Assembly: GCF_000319305.2 (NCBI RefSeq)
Contig: NZ_AMWJ02000004.1
Location: 62,001 to 126,000, forward strand
DNA: 64,000 bases
Direction of reading: 5' to 3'
Origin: Pseudomonas bharatica CSV86
Lineage (GTDB): Bacteria; Pseudomonadota; Gammaproteobacteria; Pseudomonadales; Pseudomonadaceae
Every line of letters starts with the position of its first letter. Positions within the stretch are counted from its first letter, which is position 1. The notes under the pieces were generated by a model. It was not told the origin of the DNA, searched no databases, and saw only the letters and a program-made list of their open reading frames with translations. The position numbers and the translations under genes were made by a program. Positions 54,034 to 62,949 of this stretch are shown one piece after another.

Positions 54034-54055
54034 ACCCGCCACGGCAGGGGCGGGT
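54034..54055 (+). repeat. Hairpin between spuE and spuF
   Basis: ACCCGCC / GGCGGGT with an 8-base loop just after the spuE stop; no T-run. Confidence 0.6.
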
Positions 54056-54083
54056 GCAGAACATTCTGTTGGGAGTTTCACAC

Positions 54084-55226
54084 ATGGCAGTTGCCTCCGG
54101 CGCCTACAAGAAAGCCCTCGAAGGCGACCAGCAACCCAAGCAGGTGCTGGTCAAGATCGATCGGGTCACGAAGAAGTTCGACGAAACCGTCGCGGTGGAC
54201 GATGTCTCCCTCGAAATCAGGAAAGGCGAGATCTTCGCCCTGCTCGGCGGCTCCGGCTCGGGTAAATCGACCCTGCTGCGCATGCTGGCCGGTTTCGAGC
54301 GTCCGACCGAAGGGCGGATTTTCCTCGATGGCGTCGATATCACCGACATGCCGCCCTACGAGCGGCCGATCAACATGATGTTCCAGTCCTACGCGCTGTT
54401 CCCGCACATGACCGTGGCGCAGAACATCGCCTTCGGCCTGCAGCAGGACAAGATGCCCAAGGCCGAGATCGAGGCCCGGGTGGCCGAGATGCTCAAGCTG
54501 GTGCACATGACCCAGTACGCCAAGCGCAAGCCGCACCAGCTTTCCGGCGGCCAGCGCCAGCGCGTGGCCCTGGCCCGCTCCCTGGCCAAGCGGCCGAAGT
54601 TGCTGCTGCTCGATGAACCCATGGGGGCGCTGGACAAGAAACTGCGCTCGCAGATGCAGCTGGAACTGGTGGAAATCATCGAGCGGGTCGGCGTGACCTG
54701 CGTGATGGTTACCCACGACCAGGAAGAGGCCATGACCATGGCCCAGCGCATCGCCATCATGCACCTGGGCTGGATCGCCCAGATCGGCAGCCCGATTGAC
54801 GTCTACGAGACCCCGACCAGCCGCCTGGTCTGCGAATTCATCGGCAACGTCAACCTGTTCGAGGGTGAAGTGGTCGACGACGCCGAAGGCCACGCGCTGA
54901 TCGCCAGCCCCGAGCTGGAGCGTCCGATCTACGTCGGCCACGGCATCACCACCTCGGTGGAAGACAAGCACATCACCTACGCGCTGCGTCCGGAGAAACT
55001 GCTGGTCACCGCGCAACAGCCGACCTGCGAATACAACTGGTCGCGCGGCAAGGTCCACGACATCGCCTACCTGGGCGGCCACTCGGTGTTCTACGTCGAA
55101 CTGCCGAGCGGCAAGATCGTCCAGTCGTTCGTCGCCAACGCCGAACGCCAGGGCTCGCGTCCGACCTGGGGCGACGAAGTCTACGTCTGGTGGGAAGACG
55201 ACAGCGGCGTGGTACTGCGTTCATGA
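54084..55226 (+). CDS. spuF: Polyamine ABC transporter ATP-binding protein SpuF (PotG)
   Basis: 380 aa from the ATG at 54084 (MAVASGAYKKALEGDQQPKQ), with GGGAG upstream. Walker A GGSGSGKST (55-63), signature LSGGQRQRVALAR, Walker B LLLLDEPMGALD, switch His in MVTHDQEEAM. A C-terminal TOBE-like domain (about 250-380) is typical of PotA/PotG importers. Overlaps spuG by 4 bp. Confidence 0.94.
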   Translation: MAVASGAYKKALEGDQQPKQVLVKIDRVTKKFDETVAVDDVSLEIRKGEIFALLGGSGSGKSTLLRMLAGFERPTEGRIFLDGVDITDMPPYERPINMMFQSYALFPHMTVAQNIAFGLQQDKMPKAEIEARVAEMLKLVHMTQYAKRKPHQLSGGQRQRVALARSLAKRPKLLLLDEPMGALDKKLRSQMQLELVEIIERVGVTCVMVTHDQEEAMTMAQRIAIMHLGWIAQIGSPIDVYETPTSRLVCEFIGNVNLFEGEVVDDAEGHALIASPELERPIYVGHGITTSVEDKHITYALRPEKLLVTAQQPTCEYNWSRGKVHDIAYLGGHSVFYVELPSGKIVQSFVANAERQGSRPTWGDEVYVWWEDDSGVVLRS

Positions 55227-56143
55227 ACATGCGCAAGCTCAAGCGAGCACTCAACCGCGTAACGCCCGAGGGACGCCACGTCGTCATCGGGATCCCGTTC
55301 CTCTGGCTGTTCCTGTTCTTCATGCTGCCGTTCTTCATCGTCCTGAAGATCAGTTTCGCCGAGGCGGACGTAGCGATCCCGCCGTACACGGAGATCTACA
55401 GCTACGTCGAGGACAAGATCCAGGTGGTGCTCAACCTGGCCAACTATGGCCTGTTGACCCAGGACGAGCTGTATATCTCGGCCTACCTGGGCTCGTTGAA
55501 GATGGCCTTCTTCAGCACCATCCTCTGCCTGCTGATCGGCTACCCGATGGCCTACGCCATCGCCAACGCGCGCAAGGACATCCAGACCGTCCTGCTGCTG
55601 TTGATCATGATGCCGACCTGGACCGCGATCCTGATCCGCGTCTATGCCTGGATGGGCATCCTCAGCAACAACGGCCTGCTCAATGCCTTCCTGATGTGGC
55701 TGGGGCTGATCGACCAACCGCTGCAGATCCTCAACACCAACCTGGCGGTGTATATCGGCGTGGTCTATTCGTACCTGCCGTTCATGATCCTGCCGCTGTT
55801 CGCCAACCTGGTGAAACACGACCAAAGCCTGCTGGAAGCCGCATCCGACCTGGGTTCGAGCCGTTTCAACAGCTTCTGGAAGATCACCGTGCCGCTGTCG
55901 AAGAACGGCATCATCGCCGGCTGCATGCTGGTGTTCATCCCGGTAGTGGGCGAGTTCGTCATTCCTGAACTGCTGGGCGGCCCGGAAACCCTGATGATCG
56001 GCAAGGTGCTGTGGCAGGAATTCTTCAACAACCGTGACTGGCCGGTGGCCTCGGCCCTGGCGGTAGTGATGCTGGCGATCCTGATCGTGCCGATCCTGCT
56101 GTTCAACCGCAGCCAGGCGAAAGAGATGGAGGGCCGGGCATGA
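55223..56143 (+). CDS. spuG: Polyamine ABC transporter permease SpuG (PotH)
   Basis: 306 aa from the ATG at 55223, inside the spuF stop. Six or so membrane segments, with an EAA loop LLEAASDLGSSRFNSFWKIT. A long first periplasmic loop (about 50-95) is usual for PotH. Overlaps spuH by 4 bp. Confidence 0.93.
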   Translation: MNMRKLKRALNRVTPEGRHVVIGIPFLWLFLFFMLPFFIVLKISFAEADVAIPPYTEIYSYVEDKIQVVLNLANYGLLTQDELYISAYLGSLKMAFFSTILCLLIGYPMAYAIANARKDIQTVLLLLIMMPTWTAILIRVYAWMGILSNNGLLNAFLMWLGLIDQPLQILNTNLAVYIGVVYSYLPFMILPLFANLVKHDQSLLEAASDLGSSRFNSFWKITVPLSKNGIIAGCMLVFIPVVGEFVIPELLGGPETLMIGKVLWQEFFNNRDWPVASALAVVMLAILIVPILLFNRSQAKEMEGRA

Positions 56144-57021
56144 AGCGCGTCGGATTTTCCAATGTAATGCTGGTCCTCGGCCTGCTGTTCATCTACCTGC
56201 CGATGCTGATCCTGGTGATCTACTCGTTCAACGCCTCCAAGCTGGTGACGGTCTGGGGCGGCTGGTCGGTGAAGTGGTATGTCGGCCTGCTCGACAACAC
56301 CCAACTGATGGGTTCGGTGATGCGCTCGTTGGAGATCGCCTGCTACACGGCGGTCGCCGCAGTGGCGCTGGGTACCCTGGCCGCGTTCGTGCTGACCCGG
56401 GTCACCCGCTTCAAGGGCCGTACCCTGTTCGGCGGTCTGGTCACCGCGCCGCTGGTCATGCCCGAGGTCATTACCGGTCTGTCGCTGTTGCTGCTGTTCG
56501 TGGCCATGGCGCAGATGATCGGCTGGCCGCAGGAGCGTGGCATCGTCACCATCTGGATCGCCCACACGACGTTCTGCGCAGCTTACGTAGCCGTGGTGGT
56601 GTCGGCTCGCTTGCGCGAGCTGGACCTGTCCATCGAAGAAGCGGCCATGGACCTCGGTGCACGGCCATGGAAGGTGTTCTTCCTGATCACCATCCCGATG
56701 ATCGCGCCGTCGCTGGCGGCGGGCGGCATGATGTCCTTCGCCCTGTCGCTGGATGACTTGGTACTGGCCAGCTTCGTATCCGGCCCGGGCTCCACCACCC
56801 TGCCGATGGAAGTGTTCTCGGCCGTGCGCCTGGGCGTGAAGCCGGAAATCAACGCCGTGGCCAGCCTGATCCTGCTGGCGGTATCGCTGGCGACCTTCCT
56901 GGTCTGGTACTTCAGCCGCCGTGCCGAAGAGCGCCGCAAACGCGCGATCCAGCAGGCCATCGAGGAAGCCGCGGCGGATGGCTGGAAGCAGCCTGAAGTG
57001 CGGCGTCCGGCTCAGGCTTGA
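56140..57021 (+). CDS. spuH: Polyamine ABC transporter permease SpuH (PotI)
   Basis: 293 aa. Six membrane segments; EAA loop SIEEAAMDLGARPWKVFFLI. The C-terminus is charged and cytoplasmic (RAEERRKRAIQQAIEEAAAD). Last gene of the polyamine-uptake block; a REP pair follows at 57036. Confidence 0.93.
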   Translation: MKRVGFSNVMLVLGLLFIYLPMLILVIYSFNASKLVTVWGGWSVKWYVGLLDNTQLMGSVMRSLEIACYTAVAAVALGTLAAFVLTRVTRFKGRTLFGGLVTAPLVMPEVITGLSLLLLFVAMAQMIGWPQERGIVTIWIAHTTFCAAYVAVVVSARLRELDLSIEEAAMDLGARPWKVFFLITIPMIAPSLAAGGMMSFALSLDDLVLASFVSGPGSTTLPMEVFSAVRLGVKPEINAVASLILLAVSLATFLVWYFSRRAEERRKRAIQQAIEEAAADGWKQPEVRRPAQA

Positions 57022-57035
57022 TCTGAGGCCTTGAA

Positions 57036-57101
57036 GGCCTCATCGCTGGCAAGCCAGCTCCCACAGGTCCTTGTGGGAGCTGGCTTGCCAGCGATGAGGC
57101 C
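57036..57101. repeat. REP pair between spuH and the acylase gene
   Basis: Inverted units 57036-57067 and 57069-57101 with one-base spacing in a convergent gap; arms nearly perfect. Confidence 0.9.
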
Positions 57102-57119
57102 CTCAAACCCAAAACAAAT

Positions 57120-59501
57120 CTACTTGCTTGGCACCAACCTCAACGTCCCCTCGGTCTCCCCGGCCAACCCCAGCCAGGCCCTCTGGTACCGCCCTTCGAT
57201 ATAGGGCCTGGCCTGATCCCCATAATGCCGATCGAACAACACCCCGCTTTGCCCGACCGGGTTGATGCTCAGCGCTGTCCCGGCATCTGCGAAATCGATC
57301 AGGCGCCGCGTGGACGGCCCGTAGTTCACCGGCCATGGCGCCGGGCCGATCTTCGCCGACAGGTTGTTCGGCACTTCGTGGGTTCCCGGCGCCGCGAATG
57401 GTCCGACATTGAACAGCCTGTCCAAGGGTTTCTGCATGCCCAGCGGATGCCCGTGGGTCAGGGTATGTGCCTTGCCCCACTGCCAGCCCGCCGGATCCTT
57501 GCCAAGGGTTTCGCCCAGATGCGCCACGGTCCTGTCCCAGGCGTGCTTGACCACCGCCGCGCGGCTGCCGCGTTCGCTGCTGCCCTGGGTGTCCCACCAG
57601 GGGGAATCGACATCCGCTGCCAGGCGCGGCAGGGCATCGTCGAGCACCCGGGTCGAGATCAGCGCCTGGAACCAGGCATCGCCCAGTTCATCGTGCATCG
57701 CTGCGTAGGCCAGCTCGTAGAGGAACTGGTTGAACAGCGTGGCATTGACCGAATCCAGCGGATAGTCGCCGCGCCAGGCCGCCAGTTGCTCCACCAGCTC
57801 GCGGCCCCGGGCGTCCTGCACCACCTGGCGCAGCACCGGCAACAGCGGGCCAAGGGTACGCGGGCCGTAATCGGTGGTGGTGCCCAGTTGCAGCGCCTGG
57901 CTGTTCTGCAGGTCCCATTTCACCTGGTTGTTTGCGAGTTGCCGGTCGAGCTCGCGACCGCGGTCCGGCAGGTTGTAATAGCCGGGAATCGGCACGCCGG
58001 TGGGCGATAGCGGCTGGAAGTTGGCCGAGACGATATAACCGCTGGCCGGGTTCTCCGACTGTGGGTTGACGCTGAACGGGTAGAAACCGGACTTGTCCGC
58101 CTCGCCGCTGCTGCCGTCGAGAATGAAGGCCGGGTTGACCCCGTCCGGCCGGATCGGCAGGGCCGCCGCCGCCCACCAGCCGATATCGCCACGGGCGTTG
58201 GCCCAGACGAAGTTCAGCCCCGGTGCCTGGACCTTCTGCACGGCGCTGCGCATGGCCTCCAGGGTGCTGGCGCGGTTGACCTCGTAGAAGCCATCGAGGA
58301 TCGGATTCTCGCTTTCAAGGAAGGCCCACCACATGGCGACCGGTGTCGGCCCGGCGTCTTCGCCCAGTACCTTGTTGACGATCGGGCCATGGGGCGAGCG
58401 CAGCAGGGTGACCGCCTGCGTTGGCTCGCCCTTGACCTTGATCTGCTGCTCGCTGCGGACCAGCTCCTGCCACTGGCCGTGGACCATGACCTGTCCGGGG
58501 TTGTCCGGGTTTACCTTTTCGGCGATCAGGTCGACGTCGTCGTTCTGGAACATGGTCAGGCTCCAGCCGAACTCGCGGTTGTGCCCGAGGGAAGCGAAGG
58601 GGTTGAGCGCCTGGTGGTAGCCGTACAGATGGAAGCCCGGTGCCGACAGCTCGGCCTCGTACCACACTGCCGGGACCGAAAAACGGATATGCGGATCGCC
58701 GGCCAGCAACGGCTTGCCACTGCGGGTACGGCTGCCGCTGACGGCCCAGGCGTTGCTGCCTTCGAACTGCGGCAGGCCGGCCTCGCTCAAGGCCTGTTGG
58801 CTGAGCGTCGCCAGTCGGCCCAGGGTTTTCCAGTCGGCATCGACCAAAGCAGGCGGGTGTTGCAGCATGCCGTCGGGATGCCAATCGAGATCGAAGACCT
58901 TCAGGTACTCGCCGCCGAGATGGTCGCGCACGAATGTCAGCAGCGGTTCGGTACGGAACGCGGCGGCAAAGCTGTAGGCCATGAAGCCGGCGATGCTCAG
59001 GGTGTCCTGGGCGGTGAAGGGGCGTGGGGTGATGCCCAGCACGTCGAATTCGATCGGCTGCGGATGCGTGTCCTGCCAGGCGTTTACGCCTTCGAGGTAG
59101 GCCTGCAGGGCGTTCCAGGCGGGTGACTGCTTGTCCTGCCGATCGACCATCACCTGCGCCTGTTCGCCGATGCGCAGGCTGCGGAACAGGATGTCGGTGG
59201 CGACCATCTTAGGTCCCAGCACCTCGGCCAGCTCGCCCTTGGCCAGGCGCCGGGTGATCTCCATCTGGAACAGGCGGTCCTGGGCGTGCACGTAGCCCAG
59301 GACGCGATACAGGTCGCTCTCGTTCTGCGCCTGGATATGCGGCACGCCGCGTTCGTCGTAGCGCACGCTGACCGGCGCCTGGAGCTTCGCCAGGGCGACT
59401 TCGCCGTCACGTTGCGGCTGCTTGCCTTGCACATACAGATAACCGGCGCCGGCTGCCGCAACGGCTATGGCAACGGCGAGAAGGGTAAGGCGGCGTTTCA
59501 T
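57120..59501 (-). CDS. Penicillin acylase family N-terminal-nucleophile hydrolase (HacB-like)
   Basis: 793 aa. Signal anchor or signal peptide 1-26. Alpha chain up to the autocleavage site; the beta chain begins at Ser249 in EGSNAWAVSGSRTRSGKPLL, the Ntn nucleophile. GDPHIRFSVPAVWYEAELSA and SLTMFQNDDVDLIAEKVNP follow the family. In P. aeruginosa the gene after spuH (PA0305, HacB) encodes an acyl-homoserine-lactone acylase; the same position here suggests orthology, so quorum-signal or other amide cleavage in the periplasm. The substrate is unproven for this copy. Confidence 0.86.
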   Translation of the reverse strand: MKRRLTLLAVAIAVAAAGAGYLYVQGKQPQRDGEVALAKLQAPVSVRYDERGVPHIQAQNESDLYRVLGYVHAQDRLFQMEITRRLAKGELAEVLGPKMVATDILFRSLRIGEQAQVMVDRQDKQSPAWNALQAYLEGVNAWQDTHPQPIEFDVLGITPRPFTAQDTLSIAGFMAYSFAAAFRTEPLLTFVRDHLGGEYLKVFDLDWHPDGMLQHPPALVDADWKTLGRLATLSQQALSEAGLPQFEGSNAWAVSGSRTRSGKPLLAGDPHIRFSVPAVWYEAELSAPGFHLYGYHQALNPFASLGHNREFGWSLTMFQNDDVDLIAEKVNPDNPGQVMVHGQWQELVRSEQQIKVKGEPTQAVTLLRSPHGPIVNKVLGEDAGPTPVAMWWAFLESENPILDGFYEVNRASTLEAMRSAVQKVQAPGLNFVWANARGDIGWWAAAALPIRPDGVNPAFILDGSSGEADKSGFYPFSVNPQSENPASGYIVSANFQPLSPTGVPIPGYYNLPDRGRELDRQLANNQVKWDLQNSQALQLGTTTDYGPRTLGPLLPVLRQVVQDARGRELVEQLAAWRGDYPLDSVNATLFNQFLYELAYAAMHDELGDAWFQALISTRVLDDALPRLAADVDSPWWDTQGSSERGSRAAVVKHAWDRTVAHLGETLGKDPAGWQWGKAHTLTHGHPLGMQKPLDRLFNVGPFAAPGTHEVPNNLSAKIGPAPWPVNYGPSTRRLIDFADAGTALSINPVGQSGVLFDRHYGDQARPYIEGRYQRAWLGLAGETEGTLRLVPSK

Positions 59502-59597
59502 CGAAGCTCCTTGGGGAATCTTTCAGCCAGCGAGTCGGTCATGATCGGACAGAGGATAGACTTTGCCAGCCGAGAGATCAGCCAGGAGTGAGGGCCA

Positions 59598-60146
59598 ATG
59601 GACATCAGTGAAAAACACAAGATGCTGACCGGACAGCTGTATCGCGCGACGTGCCCGGAGCTGCAAGCCGAACAGATCGCCAACAAGCACTGGATGCAGC
59701 GCTACAACGACTCCGCCGACCTGCTCAACGAGCAGCGGCACGCCATGCTGGTGGAACACTTCGCCAGGGTCGGCCCCGGCGCGGTGATCCGCCCGCCGTT
59801 CTACTGCGACTACGGCTACAACATCGAGATCGGCGCCAATGTGTTCATCAACTTCAACTGCGTGATTCTCGACATTTGCAGCGTGAGCATCGGCGACGAC
59901 TGCCAGATCGGGCCGGCGGTGCAGATCTACGGGGCGGACCACCCGCGCGATCCGGTGGTGCGGCGCAGCGGCCTGGAGAGCGGGAAGCCGGTGAAGATCG
60001 GCAGGAATGTCTGGATTGGTGGCGGGGCGATCATCCTGCCCGGAGTGACGGTGGGGGATGATGCGATCATCGGTGCAGGCAGCGTGGTAACCCGGGATGT
60101 GCCGGCGGGGGCGACGGTGATGGGTAACCCTGCCCGAGCGCAGTAG
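59598..60146 (+). CDS. Maltose/sugar O-acetyltransferase (Maa-like)
   Basis: 182 aa, one left-handed beta-helix of hexapeptide repeats (NIEIGANVFINFNCVILDIC then VKIGRNVWIGGGAIILPGV). N-terminal helical segment DISEKHKMLTGQLYRATCPE is typical of Maa. The catalytic His lies in YGADHPRDP. Acetyl-CoA-dependent O-acetylation of sugars; physiological substrate unclear. Divergent from the acylase gene across 96 bp. Confidence 0.88.
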   Translation: MDISEKHKMLTGQLYRATCPELQAEQIANKHWMQRYNDSADLLNEQRHAMLVEHFARVGPGAVIRPPFYCDYGYNIEIGANVFINFNCVILDICSVSIGDDCQIGPAVQIYGADHPRDPVVRRSGLESGKPVKIGRNVWIGGGAIILPGVTVGDDAIIGAGSVVTRDVPAGATVMGNPARAQ

Positions 60147-60161
60147 AAGGGTGGACGCGTA

Positions 60162-60369
60162 ACCTGTGGGAGCTGGCTTGCCAGCGATAGCAGTGGTGAA
60201 TCCACCATAGCAATCGCTGGCAAGCCAGCTCCCACAGTGTCCGCGGTGGACCCTGATTCCAGGGTTGGCTCAAAACCCTGTGGGAGCTGGTCTTGCCAGC
60301 GATGAGGCCGGCTTGAGCAACGATGTTGTCAGGTCGGGCCAAATCGCTGGCAAGCCAGCTCCCACAGGG
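60162..60369. repeat. Cluster of four REP units
   Basis: Units at about 60162-60190, 60212-60237, 60277-60308 and 60342-60369 in alternating orientation. The third has an extra T within its core (CTGGTCTTGCC). This fills the gap beside the bacteriocin immunity gene. Confidence 0.88.
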
Positions 60370-60386
60370 TACGCGTCGCTCTCGGG

Positions 60387-60662
60387 TCAGGTGGACTTGA
60401 AGCCAGGCTTGCCGTTGGCTGCGCGCCATTCCTTGACGTGATTGACGATCGATTGAGGGGTTACGCTGTGCCCTTCTTCCGGATAGTAGATGAGATCCGA
60501 TTTTGCAGGATGTTCGGTCAAGCGTTCGAACTCGTCCGAGAGGTAGTCCTGGTAGTCGATGAATGCTTTTCCATGCAAGCCTGAGCGGTTTTCGAAAAAC
60601 TCACCCACCAGCTGGACGAATTCAGCTTCCGTATACTCTTCAAGTTTCTGTTTGACATTCAT
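60387..60662 (-). CDS. Nuclease bacteriocin immunity protein (colicin/pyocin Im family)
   Basis: 91 aa. Matches the Im2/Im9 family: YTEAEFVQLVGEFF near the start, the central acidic helix, the key toxin-binding DLIYYPEEGHS and the end WRAANGKPGFK. Binds and blocks the DNase domain of the toxin encoded directly upstream. The ATG overlaps the toxin stop codon by 4 bp (ATGA), the standard toxin-immunity coupling. Confidence 0.93.
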   Translation of the reverse strand: MNVKQKLEEYTEAEFVQLVGEFFENRSGLHGKAFIDYQDYLSDEFERLTEHPAKSDLIYYPEEGHSVTPQSIVNHVKEWRAANGKPGFKST

Positions 60663-62848
60663 TGGTTGTTTTTCCCGCTGTGGATTTCGGCATGTTGTTT
60701 CGGAGTCATCACCACAATGTTGTCAATGTCATATACCGCGCCCCCTTTGGCAATCTGATGAACGTGATGTAGCTCGAAAGATTTCTTTGACTTGTTGTGT
60801 CCTGACGCAGCTGATTTCGGCGCACCGCCTTCTCGCATTCTTTGCAGATTTGAAGGAATAAACTGCTGACTCAGCTCCGTATCAGCAGCAACCGCTTTCC
60901 AGATGGCCTCACGCATTCGATCCCAGTTACTGAAGGTTAGCCCCCTTAACTGGTCGGCGATGCGTGACGGTATTGGCGAGCCCTCCCGAGTATCTGCTGT
61001 CCCGAGCCAGAGCCCCGAGACGGATTGACCGTTCCCTGTTGCTACCCCGGCGTAATCCCGAGGATCCTTGAACATGACGTAGACCGGCTCAAGCCCTGAG
61101 TCCGTCGGAAATGTAACTATGTAGTCATTGAAGTGAGCATCACCCTCGGCAGGCAGCGGTAATAGACCGAGAGGAGCAGGCGTGCTGATGACTCCGGGGT
61201 AGAGCCCATCGGGCTGAGTTTCGATTGGGAGCGATGTAGAGTTTTCGGGCGTACCAGCCTGAGGTAGCCAGTAAATAGTAATTGGGTCCGGCCCTTCGCT
61301 TGTGAAACGATAGGCGCCGTGCTCGCTATCCCATATGGCTGTTCGTACAGGTACTCGTTCCGGGATGCCATCAATTCCGGTAGAAATTAACCGTAAATGA
61401 GTTTCTTCTTTGTTCCATTCAGAGATCAGTCGCATCGGCAGAGGAAAATCTTCTTCGATTTGGCTCAGTACTTCTTTCCAGTCGACGCTAAGGTTCAGAT
61501 CAGTGAAGGGAATGCTTAGGCCATATGGTTCATCTCGTTCAAGCTTGAGAGAAAGTAGCAGGATGGAGGCGACCTCCAATACTCCACGTGCCGGCCCTTT
61601 TATGTATTTTTTAATGGCCCGCAGGGTAGTTCTGAGGGCAACTTGCAAATCGGCAGGGTTTACAACAGAGGAGGCGGCCAACGTTATTAGATGCGGGTGG
61701 GCGATGGCTGCCGTGCTGAGGGAAAAGACCACGGAATTTCCCGTTCGGTCTTCTTTGGATGCGAACTCGAGGCGTATCAGCTCCGCATATGCAGCTGTGA
61801 TTACTGAATTAGCTTGCGCTATATATTTTTCGACCAGTCTGTCGTTGGCTTCTCTGCTCGACTCAAGCTCGGAAAGTTTTTTTGTCGCTGAAATTAAGGC
61901 CGCTTCAGCTGAATTTCTCTTTTCTCTCGATACACGCGCATGCAAGGCAAAGACAATTTCTGAATCTAATAGTTGAGTTTGGAGTTCGAGCGTTTTTGCA
62001 TGGCCGCTTTCACGTTGTCGAGCATTGGTGACTTCGGATTTCGCTTGGGATATATCCGAGGCTATCTGCTCAATTTGTTTTGAGGACAGAGAAGGCATCG
62101 GTGCTGTCGCACTGATCAGACTGGTGTTAGCACTTTCGATCTGTGCTCTTAGAGTATCGATTGCAATCTCGTAATCATTTTTTGCCGACTCAAGCTTGGT
62201 TGACTCTAACTCAACTGATTTTACGTTTTGTTCCAGCGGGTAGGACTTTTTTGTTGTTGGGTCTTGAGCGTGCCTATGGGCAAGAGCAAGGCTTTTTACG
62301 CGAAGGCCAAGCTGAGCGATTGAGCTCTCGAGCAGGCGCGCTTCATAAGCTGCCTTATAGGATGAAAGCCATGCCTCTCTAGGGTTTCTGGTATCCTTTG
62401 GACGGTTGGCAGTTCTTAGATAGTCTACAAAATTTTTATCTATGGGATCTGTTCCAAAAAAATCCAGAGCGGTTTTCCTGGCGTTGGTCAAAGCATTTTG
62501 CTTTTGTGCAAGCAGATCGCGCGCGGCCGTGAGCTTGTTTCCTATTACCTCAAGTTCTGAAAGTCCGTGAGGCGGTGGAGTCATTTTTTTTAGTGTGTCA
62601 TCCAGGCTGGATGTAAGGTCTTTGTTTTGTTGGAAGTATTCCTCTTCGACTTGAGTCTTGTCTGCGTCGTGGTCTGTGACGATTTCGATTATCAGTGATC
62701 CTGGCTGGAATCGTGAAAGATAATGGGCCCCAGGGATTGTTTCATGTTCCCAGCGCGTTATTTCTGATGAAATATGGCCCGAGTTATTGTCGGGGTGCGT
62801 CGCAGTGATCGTTACTGCAGGTAAAGAAGTTGAATTTTGCTGTCGCAT
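60659..62848 (-). CDS. S-type pyocin-like bacteriocin with HNH DNase domain
   Basis: 729 aa from the ATG at 62848, with AGAAGGAG about 8 bases upstream. Layout: N-terminal MRQQNSTSLPAVTITATHPD, a long coiled-coil segment (about 80-350), a pyocin-S translocation domain (about 460-600; GPDPITIYWLPQAGTPEN, DSGLEPVYVMFKDPRDYAG), then a nuclease domain (about 605-729; SGLWLGTADTREGSPIPSRI) ending in the HNH motif SFELHHVHQIAKGG ... MTPKQHAEIH. It enters related bacteria by a receptor and cuts DNA. The 5' half is clearly AT-richer than the flanking genes, as expected for an acquired gene. No lysis gene is seen. Confidence 0.93.
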   Translation of the reverse strand: MRQQNSTSLPAVTITATHPDNNSGHISSEITRWEHETIPGAHYLSRFQPGSLIIEIVTDHDADKTQVEEEYFQQNKDLTSSLDDTLKKMTPPPHGLSELEVIGNKLTAARDLLAQKQNALTNARKTALDFFGTDPIDKNFVDYLRTANRPKDTRNPREAWLSSYKAAYEARLLESSIAQLGLRVKSLALAHRHAQDPTTKKSYPLEQNVKSVELESTKLESAKNDYEIAIDTLRAQIESANTSLISATAPMPSLSSKQIEQIASDISQAKSEVTNARQRESGHAKTLELQTQLLDSEIVFALHARVSREKRNSAEAALISATKKLSELESSREANDRLVEKYIAQANSVITAAYAELIRLEFASKEDRTGNSVVFSLSTAAIAHPHLITLAASSVVNPADLQVALRTTLRAIKKYIKGPARGVLEVASILLLSLKLERDEPYGLSIPFTDLNLSVDWKEVLSQIEEDFPLPMRLISEWNKEETHLRLISTGIDGIPERVPVRTAIWDSEHGAYRFTSEGPDPITIYWLPQAGTPENSTSLPIETQPDGLYPGVISTPAPLGLLPLPAEGDAHFNDYIVTFPTDSGLEPVYVMFKDPRDYAGVATGNGQSVSGLWLGTADTREGSPIPSRIADQLRGLTFSNWDRMREAIWKAVAADTELSQQFIPSNLQRMREGGAPKSAASGHNKSKKSFELHHVHQIAKGGAVYDIDNIVVMTPKQHAEIHSGKNNQ

Positions 62849-62906
62849 ACAGGTAGCTCCTTCTCCATGTATGCGCAAAAATTTAGTTTTCTGATTTTTC
62901 TAGGTG

Positions 62907-62922
62907 CTGTAAATAACTATAG
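62907..62922. promoter_or_regulatory. Possible LexA-like site upstream of the bacteriocin
   Basis: CTGTAAATAACTATAG resembles the CTG-N10-CAG LexA box with one half-site base changed (TAG). It lies 59 bp before the toxin start. Bacteriocin genes are often SOS-controlled; this match is weak. Confidence 0.3.
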
Positions 62923-62949
62923 AGGGGGTCTCATTTATTTCGCTTTATT

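Noticed and set aside
60162..60369. REP cluster considered as a CRISPR array
   Set aside because: Units alternate orientation, are palindromic and have irregular spacing; no cas genes are near.
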